A stretch of DNA of 64,000 bases, taken from the NCBI GenBank assembly GCA_022824465.1, contig JAJDZV010000008.1, forward strand, positions 124,001-188,000, given 5' to 3'. This stretch comes from Anaerolineae bacterium (GTDB lineage Bacteria > Chloroflexota > Anaerolineae > Aggregatilineales > Phototrophicaceae). The notes below the pieces were generated by a model. The model had not been told where the DNA came from. It saw only the letters and a list, made by a program, of their open reading frames with translations, and did not search any database. Of the stretch, positions 9,014 through 18,026 are shown in pieces. Position 1 is the stretch's first letter, and each line of letters begins with the position of its first letter. The position numbers and the translations under genes were made by a program.

Positions 9014-10207
9014 TCAGCGCTTGCCTTTGCCGCTTTTGAGGCCGCGCTGGCTGGCGACTTCGAGCAGGTTGGTTTGGTAATCGTAGATATTTCGGCGCTT
9101 GACCGCGTAAGCATCGTGGGCGAGTTGGACGAGTTTTTCGACTAGCGCCGCGCGGGAAAAGCCGTCTTCCTGCCAGAGATAGAAGGCGAGCGAGCCGGGC
9201 ATGGTGTTGATTTCGTTGAGGTAGAACTCATCGTTATCCGGGCGGGCAAGAAAGTCAATGCGGGCGATGCCGCGGCCGTCGACGGCTTTGAAGGCGCTGA
9301 TGCTGGTCTGTTTGATTCGTTCGGCGAGATTTGGGTTGAGCGGCGCCGGGATGAGACGTTCGGCACTCTTCATGCCTTCGCTGCCACGCAGGTATTTTTC
9401 TTCGTAAGACAGGAATTCGTCCCAGGAGAGCGGTTGCTCAAGAGTGGAGGCTTCGTATGAGTCGCCGAAGCCGATGACCGAGCAGTTGATTTCGATGCCG
9501 TCGGCGAAAGCCGGTTCGACGAGGAGGCGGCGGTCGAAACTGGCGGCGATGTCAATGCTGGCGCGGAGCAGTTCCGGCGTGTCGGCGCGGCCGATGCCGA
9601 TGCTGGAACCGAGGGTGGCGGGCTTGATGAACAGGGGCATGGTCAGGCGGTCAAGAATGGCGGCGATGGTTTGGTCGGGTTGCTCCAGCCATTGATCGCG
9701 GGAGAAGGCATAGTCGTCCAGGACGGGCAGATTGGCTTGGCGGAGGACTGTTTTGGTTAAGATTTTGTCGTTGGTTAGCGCGGAGCCGAGGGTTGCATAG
9801 CCGACGTAGGGGATATCCGCCAGTTCAAGCAGGCCTTGGAGGCTGCCATCTTCGCCATGGGAGCCGTGGACGGCGGGAAAGACGACGTCTATGCGTTTGA
9901 CCTGGCTTTTGCGGAAGCGGGGCGCCAGCGGATCAAGAATCAGCCCGTGATGGCGCGTATCGGGGGAGAGCAGGCAGGGCTGTATATCGTCGCGGCGCGT
10001 GATATCGCGGTCCTGGAAGTTGCGCAGTTCTCGCAGCGGGTCGCCGGTAAACCAGCGGCCGTCGCGCGTGATGTAGACGGGCACAATATCGTAGTCGTCG
10101 GCGGAGAAGGCATCGATGATTTGGTGGCCCGTGACGATAGAGACATCGTGCTCGACGCTGCGTCCGCCAAAGATGACCGCGACTGTTTGGCGATGGCGAC
10201 TGCTCAT
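9014..10207 (-). CDS. ddl: D-alanine--D-alanine ligase
   Basis: This 397-residue ATP-grasp ligase joins two D-alanines for the peptidoglycan stem peptide. Visible family elements are GGRSVEHD (15-21, substrate-binding Glu19), HGSHGEDG (114-121), KPATLGSS (195-202), EEKYLRG with Tyr272 in the omega loop, RIDFL (316-320) and NEINTMPG (331-338). A Tyr in the omega loop is the residue known from D-Ala-specific ligases, in contrast to the Phe/other residues of D-lactate ligases, so D-Ala-D-Ala is the likely product. A strong GGAGG ribosome site precedes the ATG by about five bases. It follows the MurF-like gene by 87 bases, so the two successive steps sit together. Confidence 0.92.
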   Translation of the reverse strand: MSSRHRQTVAVIFGGRSVEHDVSIVTGHQIIDAFSADDYDIVPVYITRDGRWFTGDPLRELRNFQDRDITRRDDIQPCLLSPDTRHHGLILDPLAPRFRKSQVKRIDVVFPAVHGSHGEDGSLQGLLELADIPYVGYATLGSALTNDKILTKTVLRQANLPVLDDYAFSRDQWLEQPDQTIAAILDRLTMPLFIKPATLGSSIGIGRADTPELLRASIDIAASFDRRLLVEPAFADGIEINCSVIGFGDSYEASTLEQPLSWDEFLSYEEKYLRGSEGMKSAERLIPAPLNPNLAERIKQTSISAFKAVDGRGIARIDFLARPDNDEFYLNEINTMPGSLAFYLWQEDGFSRAALVEKLVQLAHDAYAVKRRNIYDYQTNLLEVASQRGLKSGKGKR

Positions 10208-10294
10208 GTTGGCCTCCTGGCGATTATTGACGTCTCTGGCGATCTATGCGCCCAATGCGACCGCGTGTCATTGAGGGAGCGTCGCATGGTCAGT

Positions 10295-11905
10295 TTAATA
10301 GGTGTCGGGCAGATCGTTGAGGAAGAGAACGGCATCGCCAGCGGTGAGATTGCGTTGGTACCAGGCGACGGCGTCTTGCAAGGCGTCGAGGACTTGGACA
10401 CGGTTCGGATCGAAAGCGGCGGACTTTAGCGCGTCTTGAATGGGGGCGGTTTGCGACTTGCCGATGAGAATGATATCGGTGGCGCGCTGGGCGGCGAGCA
10501 AGCCCAGTTTGCGGTTTTCGGATTCGTGGAGTTCGCCCAGCTCCACCATTCCGGGTGTGATCAGGAGGCGGCGGCCGGAGCGATGCATGCCCAGCAGGTC
10601 AAGCGCGCTGATGATGCCTGCCGGATTGGCGCTGTAGGCGTCGTTGATGATGGTGATGCCGGCGGCGGTAGTCTCGTGAGCGAGGCGACTCTCGGCGGGT
10701 TTGAGGCTGCGGATGCGGAAGGCGATGTCTTTCAGCGGGATGCCTTCGTGACGCGCGAGCGCAATGCAAAGGAGCAGATTGGAGACGTTGTGGACGCCGA
10801 CGATGGCGGTTGCGATCGTTGCGCTTTCGCCGGAGGGGACGTGCGTCGCCGTGAAGGAGAGGCCGCTGAGACGCTCTTGGATGTCGCTGGCGATCCAGGC
10901 GAGGCCGCGCGCTTGGGCTTCGTCCAGCGATATCTCGCGACTCACGGTCAGGCGTTTTGCGGGATAATTGCGGACGATCATGTCGCGGATGTAGGGATTG
11001 TCATAGTTGAAGACGGCGACGCCATCGGGCGGAAGATTTCTGATTAGTTCGTATTTCGCCTGCTTGATGTTTTCGAGGCTGCCGAAGCGTTCGAGGTGTT
11101 GGGGACCGATTTCGGTGATGACGGCGATATCGGGCGGGGTGAGCTGGCAGATGCGTTCGATTTCGCCTTCGACGTAGGCGCCCATCTCGCTGATGAAGTA
11201 CTCGGTGCGGTAGTCGTCCGCGAGGTCGCGGTTGATAGCGAGCGAAATGCCCATCAGGGTATTGTAGCTCTTGGGGGTGGCGTAGGTTTGATAGCGGACG
11301 CTCAGAATGTCGCGAAGGTAGGATTTGGTAGTGGTCTTGCCGTAGCTGCCGGTGATGCCGATGACTTTGGGATTGATGTTGCGCAGGACGGTCCGCGCCT
11401 GATTCAAATAGCGGCGGCGGATCAGCGCTTCGAGGGGCTGCAGAACGATATTGGCGGCTACCAGCCATAGCGGGGCGAGCAAGAAGCTCAGAAAGCCAAG
11501 GGCGGCGGTTGCCAGCGCGAGATTTGCCAGCAGAAGCTGAGTGGCGATGAGGAGGAGGAGGGGAAGAGCGCCGGCGCAGACGAGCAGTCGTTTGACGCGG
11601 CTGGTGAGCACAAGAGGCTTCTTTGATGGCGCCTGCGACGGCGGGATGATGGCGACGAATGCCGCGAAGCTCAGGACGAGGCCGGCGAGCTGAGGGTCCT
11701 GCTCGTTGCTCAAGACTTGAGCCAGGGCGATGCCGGCGAGGCAGGCGACCAAGGGGCGAACTGGCAAGGCGCGGGCGCGGACAGCCAGCAGCCAACGCAG
11801 GTAGCGAGCGTTCATGTATTCTTCGATCTGGAAGAACTGGGCTCCCCGTTTGATGCGGAGCCAAGCGCCGACGAGCCAGATCAGGTTAAGAATGAGAGGC
11901 AACAT
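10295..11905 (-). CDS. murF: MurF-like Mur ligase with N-terminal membrane domain
   Basis: The central and C-terminal part is a Mur ligase: P-loop GSYGKTTTK at 186-194, AINRDLADDY and SEMGAY, then the C-terminal domain with NDAYSANP, the MurF-type Asn-Asp-x-Tyr-x-Ala-Asn-Pro motif, and PGMVELGE. MurF adds D-Ala-D-Ala to UDP-MurNAc-tripeptide, consistent with the adjacent ddl. The first 160 residues are not part of soluble MurF: they hold about five hydrophobic segments, so the ligase should be tethered to the cytoplasmic membrane. At 536 residues it is about 80 longer than E. coli MurF. Such membrane-extended MurF homologues are inferred, not proven, to have the same reaction. Confidence 0.85.
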   Translation of the reverse strand: MLPLILNLIWLVGAWLRIKRGAQFFQIEEYMNARYLRWLLAVRARALPVRPLVACLAGIALAQVLSNEQDPQLAGLVLSFAAFVAIIPPSQAPSKKPLVLTSRVKRLLVCAGALPLLLLIATQLLLANLALATAALGFLSFLLAPLWLVAANIVLQPLEALIRRRYLNQARTVLRNINPKVIGITGSYGKTTTKSYLRDILSVRYQTYATPKSYNTLMGISLAINRDLADDYRTEYFISEMGAYVEGEIERICQLTPPDIAVITEIGPQHLERFGSLENIKQAKYELIRNLPPDGVAVFNYDNPYIRDMIVRNYPAKRLTVSREISLDEAQARGLAWIASDIQERLSGLSFTATHVPSGESATIATAIVGVHNVSNLLLCIALARHEGIPLKDIAFRIRSLKPAESRLAHETTAAGITIINDAYSANPAGIISALDLLGMHRSGRRLLITPGMVELGELHESENRKLGLLAAQRATDIILIGKSQTAPIQDALKSAAFDPNRVQVLDALQDAVAWYQRNLTAGDAVLFLNDLPDTY

Positions 11906-11970
11906 ATCTGATATTCTAGGCGAGCGTCAATGGCATTATAGGGCGGATGGCGGGAGGCGGCAAAGCGGGA

Positions 11971-12750
11971 TCAGCGGTCGCAGAAAAGCGCGCGCATAAT
12001 CGAAGCGGTTTTGTCGGGGAAGTCGAGGTAGGCGTAGTGGCCGGCGCTATTATGCAGAATGAGGGCGGCGTCGGGAATGGCGCGCTCGAGTTTGCGGCCC
12101 ATCCAGAGCGGCGTGTCTTGGTCATTATCGCCCCAGATGAGTATGGTGGGCACGGCGACGCGCCCGGCGTAGGCCAGCAAGTCTTGGTTGACAACGTTGA
12201 TGAGGGTCTGGCGCATGATTGGGGTGGCGTTGCGGAAATCGACGGAGGCGTAGCGCTGGTTGTAGGCACGTCGAAGGCGCTGCGCCAGAGTCGGCGCGCC
12301 GATAGCGGTTAAGGCGTCGCGGAGGTTTTGGTAGAGCTTGAGACGGAGGCGGCCGAAGGACGAGGGCGGCAGGTGGAGGCCGGCGCTGTTGGATAAGGTC
12401 ATCTTGTCGATGCGGTCGGCGTGGTCGGCGCCAAGTATCAAGCCAACGCGCCCGCCGAGCGAGTGACCAAAGTAGTGGGCGGAGGGCAAGGCGTGATGAT
12501 CCAGGTAGTCGATGCAGAATGAGGCGTAGTCGAAGATGGTGAAGGGGGCGGCTGGTTCAGCGCTTTGGCCGAAGCCGGGCAGGTCGGGCATGAAACAGCG
12601 GAAGCCCAGGCGGCTGAGCGGGAGGGCGAGCGGCTGCAGCAGGTCGATATTGGCGCCCCAACCATGAAGCATCAGCACAGGAGGACCGGCGCCGATGACG
12701 CGTTGGCGAATCGCAAGCCCGTTGATTTGAATGGTTGAAGATTGGTCCAC
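11971..12750 (-). CDS. Alpha/beta hydrolase
   Basis: A 259-residue single-domain alpha/beta hydrolase. HGWGAN near residue 28 forms the oxyanion region, GHSLGG near residue 95 is the nucleophile elbow with Ser, WGDNDQDTP near 205 provides the acid, and SAGHYAYLD near 235 the catalytic His. The substrate cannot be deduced. It is six bases downstream of the TIGR03960 radical SAM gene and upstream of murF on the same strand, and is probably cotranscribed. Confidence 0.85.
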   Translation of the reverse strand: MDQSSTIQINGLAIRQRVIGAGPPVLMLHGWGANIDLLQPLALPLSRLGFRCFMPDLPGFGQSAEPAAPFTIFDYASFCIDYLDHHALPSAHYFGHSLGGRVGLILGADHADRIDKMTLSNSAGLHLPPSSFGRLRLKLYQNLRDALTAIGAPTLAQRLRRAYNQRYASVDFRNATPIMRQTLINVVNQDLLAYAGRVAVPTILIWGDNDQDTPLWMGRKLERAIPDAALILHNSAGHYAYLDFPDKTASIMRALFCDR

Positions 12751-12756
12751 CGATCG

Positions 12757-14691
12757 CTAGCCAATTGCGCTCAGGGGAATGGCGGCTTGGCGCGCGCTTT
12801 TGCGTTCGCTGATGGGCGTAACCGGGGGACATTCCCAAGCCATGTCTTCGGTGGCGGAGCGTTCTTTGGCGAATTTGGGCAGGATGCCGCAAGCGAAGCA
12901 CTTGTCGCGACAGTCGACGCGTGTTTGGCCTTCGAGGCTCATCAGGTAGTCTTCGCGCAGGAATTTCTTGTGGATGCCGATGTCGATGTGATCCCAGGGG
13001 AAGACTTCGTCGAGGTCGCGTTGGCGATGATTGTAGAAGTTGGGGTCGAGGCGGCATTCGGCGAAGGCACGCAGCCAAAGGTTGTGCTTGTGCTGGTCTT
13101 GCCAGGCGTCGAATTTGCAGCCGAGCTCCCATGCGCGGCGGATAACAGAGCCGAGACGCCGGTCGCCACGGCTGAGCCAGCCCTCGAATTCGCTGTCGTC
13201 GACATTGTTCCAGCGCAGGTGCATGCCGCCGCGGCGCAATTGCTGCTTGAGCAGGCGCTGCTTCTGGTTGACGCTTTGGCGCGTGTCTTGCGGCGCCCAT
13301 TGGAAGGGCGTATGCGGCTTGGGGATGAAGGTGCTGACGCCGACATTGAGGGTGGCTTTTTTGCCGAGAATCTTTGTGCCTTCGCGCAAGGTACGGACGC
13401 AAAGATCAATGATGGCCTCCACGTCTTCGAGCGACTCCTCTGGATGGCCGATCATGAAATAAAATTTGATCGTGCGCCAGCCGCGGGAGTAGACGTCACG
13501 AGCGGTTTGGATTACCTGGTCGTCTGGCACGTACTTGTTGATGAGATCGCGCATTTTCTCGGTAGCGGCTTCGGGCGCGAAGGTGAAACCGCTGCGGCGT
13601 GTCCCGCCGATTTTCTCGAGGAGGTCGGCGCTGGCGCTTTCGATGCGCAGGCTGGGGAGGCTGAGGCTAAGGCCGGCGTCGGCATAGACGCGGTTGACTT
13701 CTTCCGCCAGTTCTTCGACCCAGACGTAGTCGGAAGACGACAGGCTGAGCAGGCTGATTTCTTCAAAGCCGGTGAAACGGACGATCTCGTCGATGGCCGC
13801 CATGATTTCTTGCACTGGGCGTTCGCGGACCGGGCGCGTCACCATGCCGGCGTGGCAGAAGCGGCAGCCGCGGGTGCAACCGCGCATGATTTCGATGGGC
13901 GCACGATTATGCACGGTGTCGATATTGGGCACGATGAACTTGGTGAAGGGCTTGGGCAGGGTAACCACGATGCGTTTGAGCACGCGAGCGGGAAGGTCCG
14001 GTTCGTTGGGCAAGACCGCGCGAACAGTGCCGTCATCGTTGTATTGCGCGTCATAGAAGCGGGGCACGTACATGCCCTGGATCTTGGCGATTTCGCGAAG
14101 CTGATCGACGCGAGGACGGTCCCGCAGTTGGCTAAGCGCGTTGGCGATCTCGACGATGATCTCTTCGCCCTCGCCGATGACGAAGGCGTCGATAAAGTCG
14201 GCCATAGGTTCGGGATTGAAGCAGGCGTGCCCGCCGGCAATGACGAGCGGATAGCGTTCGTCGCGGTCGCGGCTCAAGACAGGCATGTTAGCAAGATCAA
14301 GCATATTCAGGGCGTTCGTGTAGAGTTGTTCGTATGGCAGGCTGATGCCGAGCAGGTCGAAGTCTGTGACGGGGCGCTTGGATTCGAGCGAATAGAGGGG
14401 AATCGCCTGCTCGCGCATGACCGATTCCATATCGAGCCAGGGCGAGAAGACGCGCTCGGCGAGCATGGTTGGCTGGAGGTTGATCTGGTGGTAGAGGTTC
14501 ATGATGCCCAGGTTGGACATACCCAGATCGTAGATGTCGGGAAAAGCCAAGGCGACCTTGAGATCGGTTTGGTCCCAGTCTTTGACGACGCTGTTGTATT
14601 CCCCGCCGACATAACGTCCGGGTTTTTCCACTTGCATCAAGAATCGATCTAATCTAGCCTCGAAAGTCGGCGATGACACCTTGGGCTCCAT
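12757..14691 (-). CDS. TIGR03960-family B12-binding/radical SAM protein
   Basis: The protein has an N-terminal cobalamin-binding-like region (FPDIYDLGMSNLG, then IAGGHACFNPEPMADF), a radical SAM core with CTRGCRFC (the CxxxCxxC iron-sulfur motif), and a C-terminal segment with CRDKCFACGI, a second cysteine cluster. The family is widespread in Chloroflexota and Firmicutes and is often paired with TIGR03936; its reaction is unproven. The frame is open to an ATG at 14733, but a perfect TATAAT lies at 14720-14725, which would place the transcript start downstream of that codon. I therefore start at the ATG at 14691 (644 aa). The TIGR03936 partner is at 17285-17947. Confidence 0.85.
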   Translation of the reverse strand: MEPKVSSPTFEARLDRFLMQVEKPGRYVGGEYNSVVKDWDQTDLKVALAFPDIYDLGMSNLGIMNLYHQINLQPTMLAERVFSPWLDMESVMREQAIPLYSLESKRPVTDFDLLGISLPYEQLYTNALNMLDLANMPVLSRDRDERYPLVIAGGHACFNPEPMADFIDAFVIGEGEEIIVEIANALSQLRDRPRVDQLREIAKIQGMYVPRFYDAQYNDDGTVRAVLPNEPDLPARVLKRIVVTLPKPFTKFIVPNIDTVHNRAPIEIMRGCTRGCRFCHAGMVTRPVRERPVQEIMAAIDEIVRFTGFEEISLLSLSSSDYVWVEELAEEVNRVYADAGLSLSLPSLRIESASADLLEKIGGTRRSGFTFAPEAATEKMRDLINKYVPDDQVIQTARDVYSRGWRTIKFYFMIGHPEESLEDVEAIIDLCVRTLREGTKILGKKATLNVGVSTFIPKPHTPFQWAPQDTRQSVNQKQRLLKQQLRRGGMHLRWNNVDDSEFEGWLSRGDRRLGSVIRRAWELGCKFDAWQDQHKHNLWLRAFAECRLDPNFYNHRQRDLDEVFPWDHIDIGIHKKFLREDYLMSLEGQTRVDCRDKCFACGILPKFAKERSATEDMAWECPPVTPISERKSARQAAIPLSAIG

Positions 14692-14719
14692 TTGACGGGC
14701 TCGGGCGATGAATGAATGG

Positions 14720-14748
14720 ATTATAGCCGACATAGGTGGAACTGACTA
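14720..14748 (-). promoter_or_regulatory. Putative sigma-70 promoter of the radical SAM operon
   Basis: On the minus strand TAGTCA is followed by a 17-base spacer and a perfect TATAAT. Transcription would start near 14713, which supports the 14691 start codon. The promoter lies in the 60-base gap to the divergent gene at 14752. Confidence 0.55.
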
Positions 14749-14751
14749 GCG

Positions 14752-15801
14752 ATGACCGATTTCCTGTGGCGGGTCGTCATCATTGTGATTTTGGCGCAGG
14801 CGAGTCTGATCGCTGCGGCGCAAGACGGCGCGATTATTGTTGGCGCGAATGTGGGGCGGCTGCGATCAGTGGAGCGTATTGACTTTGCCGATATCGGGGA
14901 CGATTTGGAGATCGGCTGGTTTGAAGCGAATGAAGACGCCAGCGAGTTTGTCGTATTCGATAGCGATGGACGGATTTATCGCGTCGGCGTCGGCGGAGTC
15001 ATCGACAGCTGGACATATCGTGGGAATGCGGCACAGGTTTTCTCGCTGATAGACGCGGTTTATGCTACTGGGGGACCGCTGGTCTTTTATTTGCTGGATG
15101 GCGCATATTTCGTCAATGACCGGCAGCTGCAGGTGGATGACTTTCCGGTCGCGGCGCACTTGATTGAGCAGTCGCTATTTGTGGAAGCGGTCACCACGAG
15201 CGGCGCGACGGTTTATCACGAGCTTTCGCTGGCGGCGGCAGACGGGGTTATTCGCCCGGATAGAACGATTGCGTTGCCGGGCAGCGATGCTGTCAATCCG
15301 GGCGTGCTAATCGGGCGCGTAGATTTTCCGCATGCCATCGTGTCGCGATTGGCGGACGGCCAGCTGAGCGTCTATCGGTATCCGTATGCATTTTCGGTTG
15401 AAGGCGGCAGGGAGTACCGACTCGATGGGGGACCGGCGGTTGCAGGCGCGTTGAACGCAGGCGGCAGTCATTTTGCCTGGAGCGACCCGGCATCGGAACG
15501 GTTGAATGCGCTGGACCTTGGGAGCGGAGAGAATAAGGTGGTGGCGGAGCTGGGTGGGGCGTATGCTCAGTATTTGCTGCTGACGGCGGATGCCAGCGCG
15601 ATCATCGCCGTCAATGTCGACTTTGAAGCGGCGGTGTTTGCCTGGGTTGTCGAGAGTGGCGAGCGACTTGATTTGGGCGCCTATCGCGAATGCAAGCGGA
15701 TACCTGATAGGGTGGCGCTTAGCGCGGATGGCGCGGCGCTGGTCATCGGTTGCGACACGGGATTGGACATTTGGCGAATAGCATCGGACGAGGCGCGATG
15801 A
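14752..15801 (+). CDS. Exported beta-propeller-like protein, unknown function
   Basis: The 349-residue protein begins with a typical signal peptide (hydrophobic LWRVVIIVILAQASLIAA, then AQDG as likely cleavage region near residue 24). The rest is rich in beta-strand-like segments with repeated patterns such as VVFDSDGRIYRV and VALSADGAALVIGCD, resembling WD40/YVTN-type propeller blades. No catalytic motif is visible. A GGTGGA ribosome site lies 11 bases before the ATG. Its stop overlaps the DinB start by four bases. Confidence 0.65.
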   Translation: MTDFLWRVVIIVILAQASLIAAAQDGAIIVGANVGRLRSVERIDFADIGDDLEIGWFEANEDASEFVVFDSDGRIYRVGVGGVIDSWTYRGNAAQVFSLIDAVYATGGPLVFYLLDGAYFVNDRQLQVDDFPVAAHLIEQSLFVEAVTTSGATVYHELSLAAADGVIRPDRTIALPGSDAVNPGVLIGRVDFPHAIVSRLADGQLSVYRYPYAFSVEGGREYRLDGGPAVAGALNAGGSHFAWSDPASERLNALDLGSGENKVVAELGGAYAQYLLLTADASAIIAVNVDFEAAVFAWVVESGERLDLGAYRECKRIPDRVALSADGAALVIGCDTGLDIWRIASDEAR

Positions 15802-16304
15802 CGATGAGCGGTGAAACGATTGGCATGTTGTTCGACTATCACTACGGCATGTTTGATCGCGTTTGGGATTGCGTCGAGCAGTTGACGGCGGCGCAATTCG
15901 TCGAGGAGAAAGGCTATTCGCTGGGTTCGGTGCGGAATCATCTGGCGCACTGCATGAATGTGGATGATCGTTGGATAGCGCGGTTGCGCGGGCAGCCCTT
16001 GCCGGAGTGGCGGGATGAGGCTTGTTTTCCCGATCTGGCATCAACGCGCGCGGAGTGGCGGATTATACGCGAGCGAGTGCTTGCAGGCGTTGCCGCCTTT
16101 AGCGAGGATGATCTGGACGAAACGATCCCGCTGTCGCTGCCGCATCGATTCGCGGAATCGAAGTGGAATACGCGGCGCGAGGTATTGCTGCACATGGTCA
16201 ATCACGGGACGGACCACCGGGCGCAGATTCTATCGCGGCTGCACGAATTGGGCGCGCGGACGCTGGAGCAAGATCTCATTCTTTACTTGTGGGACGAGGC
16301 TTGA
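15798..16304 (+). CDS. DinB-family protein
   Basis: This 168-residue four-helix protein matches the DinB/YfiT metal-binding fold. The metal ligands would be His48 or His51 in NHLAHCMN, plus His136 and His140 in HMVNHGTDHRAQI, a spacing typical of the family. Members act as thiol transferases or have no known role. The ATG at 15798 forms ATGA with the preceding stop; the frame continues upstream but would duplicate coding sequence. Its 3' end overlaps the convergent psuG by 29 bases. Confidence 0.85.
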   Translation: MTMSGETIGMLFDYHYGMFDRVWDCVEQLTAAQFVEEKGYSLGSVRNHLAHCMNVDDRWIARLRGQPLPEWRDEACFPDLASTRAEWRIIRERVLAGVAAFSEDDLDETIPLSLPHRFAESKWNTRREVLLHMVNHGTDHRAQILSRLHELGARTLEQDLILYLWDEA

Positions 16305-17217
16305 TTTGGAGTTTGCAATATGCCTGGGCGATTTCGCCGGCGACGCGGGCGTTTTTGATGAGCAGGGCGATGTTCGCCGCCATGGAAGCGCCGCCGGTTA
16401 ACTCACTGACGCGATTCAGTACGTAGGGCGTGATGTTTTTGCCGGTGATGCCTGCGGCTTCGGCTTCGGCGGTGGCTTGTTCTATCGCCTTGTCTGCGGT
16501 TTTGGCATCGAGTTGCTTGTCGGCTGGCACGGGCACGGTGATGAGCATGCCGTGCCGCGCGCCGATAGCGTCAGCCGCCCGGATGATGGCGGCGGCCTCC
16601 TCCGGGGAATCGATTCGTTGGTCGACGGGCAGATCGGTCTGGACCGCGTAGAATGCGGGGAGCGCGTCGGCGCGATAGCCCAGAATTGGCACGCCGTAGG
16701 TCTCAAGGACTTCCAGGGTCAGCGGAAGGTCAAGAATGGATTTGGCGCCAGAAGAAACAACGGCGACCGGCGTGCGGCCAAGCTCGATGAGATCGGCGGA
16801 AACATCGTGCGGTTGGCCGCGATGGACGCCGCCGATGCCGCCGGTGGCAAAGAGCTTGATGCCGGCCAGGGCGGCGATGATCATGGTACCGGCGACGGTG
16901 GTGGCGCCGTCTTGGGCAAGGGCGATGGCGACGGGCAGGTCGCGCCGGCTGCATTTGCGAACGCTGTTTGGGGGCGCTTTTGCCAGCGCTTCGATTTGGA
17001 CCGGGGATATGCCGACGGTGATCTCGCCATTGAGGATGGCGATTGTGGCGGGCGCGGCGCCGGCTTCGCGGACAGCCGCTTCCATCGCCAGCGCGGTTTC
17101 TACGTTGAGCGGGTAGGGCAAGCCATGGGTGATAAGAGTGGATTCAAGGGCGACGACTGGCTGGTTGTTTGCAAGGGCTTGCTGAATGTCGGGAGACAGG
17201 GTGGCAGGTATACGCAT
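16276..17217 (-). CDS. psuG: Pseudouridine-5'-phosphate glycosidase
   Basis: A 313-residue protein, the normal length for PsuG, which splits pseudouridine 5'-phosphate into uracil and ribose 5-phosphate. Diagnostic segments are VALESTLITHG (Glu near 25), CSRRDLP, GGIGGVHRG and SSGAKSILD, whose Lys corresponds to the Schiff-base lysine known for the E. coli enzyme. ELTGGASMAANIAL near the end is also conserved. The usual partner kinase PsuK is not adjacent; only about 67 bases separate it from the TIGR03936 gene upstream, so those two may be cotranscribed. Confidence 0.93.
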   Translation of the reverse strand: MRIPATLSPDIQQALANNQPVVALESTLITHGLPYPLNVETALAMEAAVREAGAAPATIAILNGEITVGISPVQIEALAKAPPNSVRKCSRRDLPVAIALAQDGATTVAGTMIIAALAGIKLFATGGIGGVHRGQPHDVSADLIELGRTPVAVVSSGAKSILDLPLTLEVLETYGVPILGYRADALPAFYAVQTDLPVDQRIDSPEEAAAIIRAADAIGARHGMLITVPVPADKQLDAKTADKAIEQATAEAEAAGITGKNITPYVLNRVSELTGGASMAANIALLIKNARVAGEIAQAYCKLQIKPRPTSKE

Positions 17218-17284
17218 TGCTATGTTACTCGCTGTAATATCAGTTTTGGCGAAGCTTTTGCGCGCGATCGCCCGCGGCAGCGCG

Positions 17285-17947
17285 CTAGTCTTGCAAGGTA
17301 TGCAGGCGGAAGCGATGTACGCTGTGATGGAGGCGCTGCAGGTCCAAGAGTTCGATGATTTGGTCGGGACGAAGATTGCCGCGATCGCCGACAGAGAGAT
17401 GGGCTACCAGGTCGTCGTCTGAGTCGAGATTCAGGTCAAAAATCAAGGGACGGATATCCATGACGCTGCGTTTGCGCCGCCTGATTCTATCGACGATGAT
17501 GGACTCGCGACACATGATCTGGTCGATCTTTTGCTGGAGGCAAACGCGATCAATCGCGTCATGAAAGCGAATGCGATACTCGGCGCTTTCCACGAGCGAG
17601 TGTAGGGTCGCGGCGCGGGGATCAACCTGGACGATCCTTTGAATGGTCAAGCCGGGCGGCGCTACAGCCAGCAACTGGTCGCGGAGTGTGGGTTCGTCGA
17701 ATTCGATGGCTTCGCGCAGAGAGACATCCAGAATCTCGCAGTCGCTGGTAATGCCGAGCGGCAGGGGCATCGCCAATTGAATGCGCGCCCGTGTGTTGAA
17801 TCCCTGCGTATATAGAATTGGCAGGTTTGCCCGGCGCAAGACCCGCTCCCAGATTTTGGCGACGTCCAGGTTGCCGGTGTATTTCAAGGAGCCGGACTTG
17901 CCGAAGGTGATGCGCAGGCGTTGGACAACCGGAGAAAGATGGCTCAT
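17285..17947 (-). CDS. TIGR03936/DUF2344 family radical-SAM-associated protein
   Basis: The protein has the family features: N-terminal QRLRITFGKSGSLKYTGNLD, then LPLGITSDCEILDV and the LREAIEFDEP region. TIGR03936 is usually fused to or next to TIGR03960 and is linked to tRNA or RNA modification only by association. The frame is open to 18151, but the upstream part is unlike the family and would overlap the promoter region of the divergent gene, so the ATG at 17947 (220 aa) is preferred. About 2.6 kb separate it from the TIGR03960 gene. Confidence 0.8.
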   Translation of the reverse strand: MSHLSPVVQRLRITFGKSGSLKYTGNLDVAKIWERVLRRANLPILYTQGFNTRARIQLAMPLPLGITSDCEILDVSLREAIEFDEPTLRDQLLAVAPPGLTIQRIVQVDPRAATLHSLVESAEYRIRFHDAIDRVCLQQKIDQIMCRESIIVDRIRRRKRSVMDIRPLIFDLNLDSDDDLVAHLSVGDRGNLRPDQIIELLDLQRLHHSVHRFRLHTLQD

Positions 17948-18026
17948 TTGTTCGAGGTCTGCCTGGATACTCGCGCATTGGCAAGGTAGAATATTGTACG
18001 GGTTTATGTTAGATGATGGAAGACGG

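Noticed and set aside
12742..14652. Long plus-strand open frame (636 codons) opposite the TIGR03960 gene
   Set aside because: Complementary to a gene with clear CxxxCxxC and family sequence; low-complexity composition.
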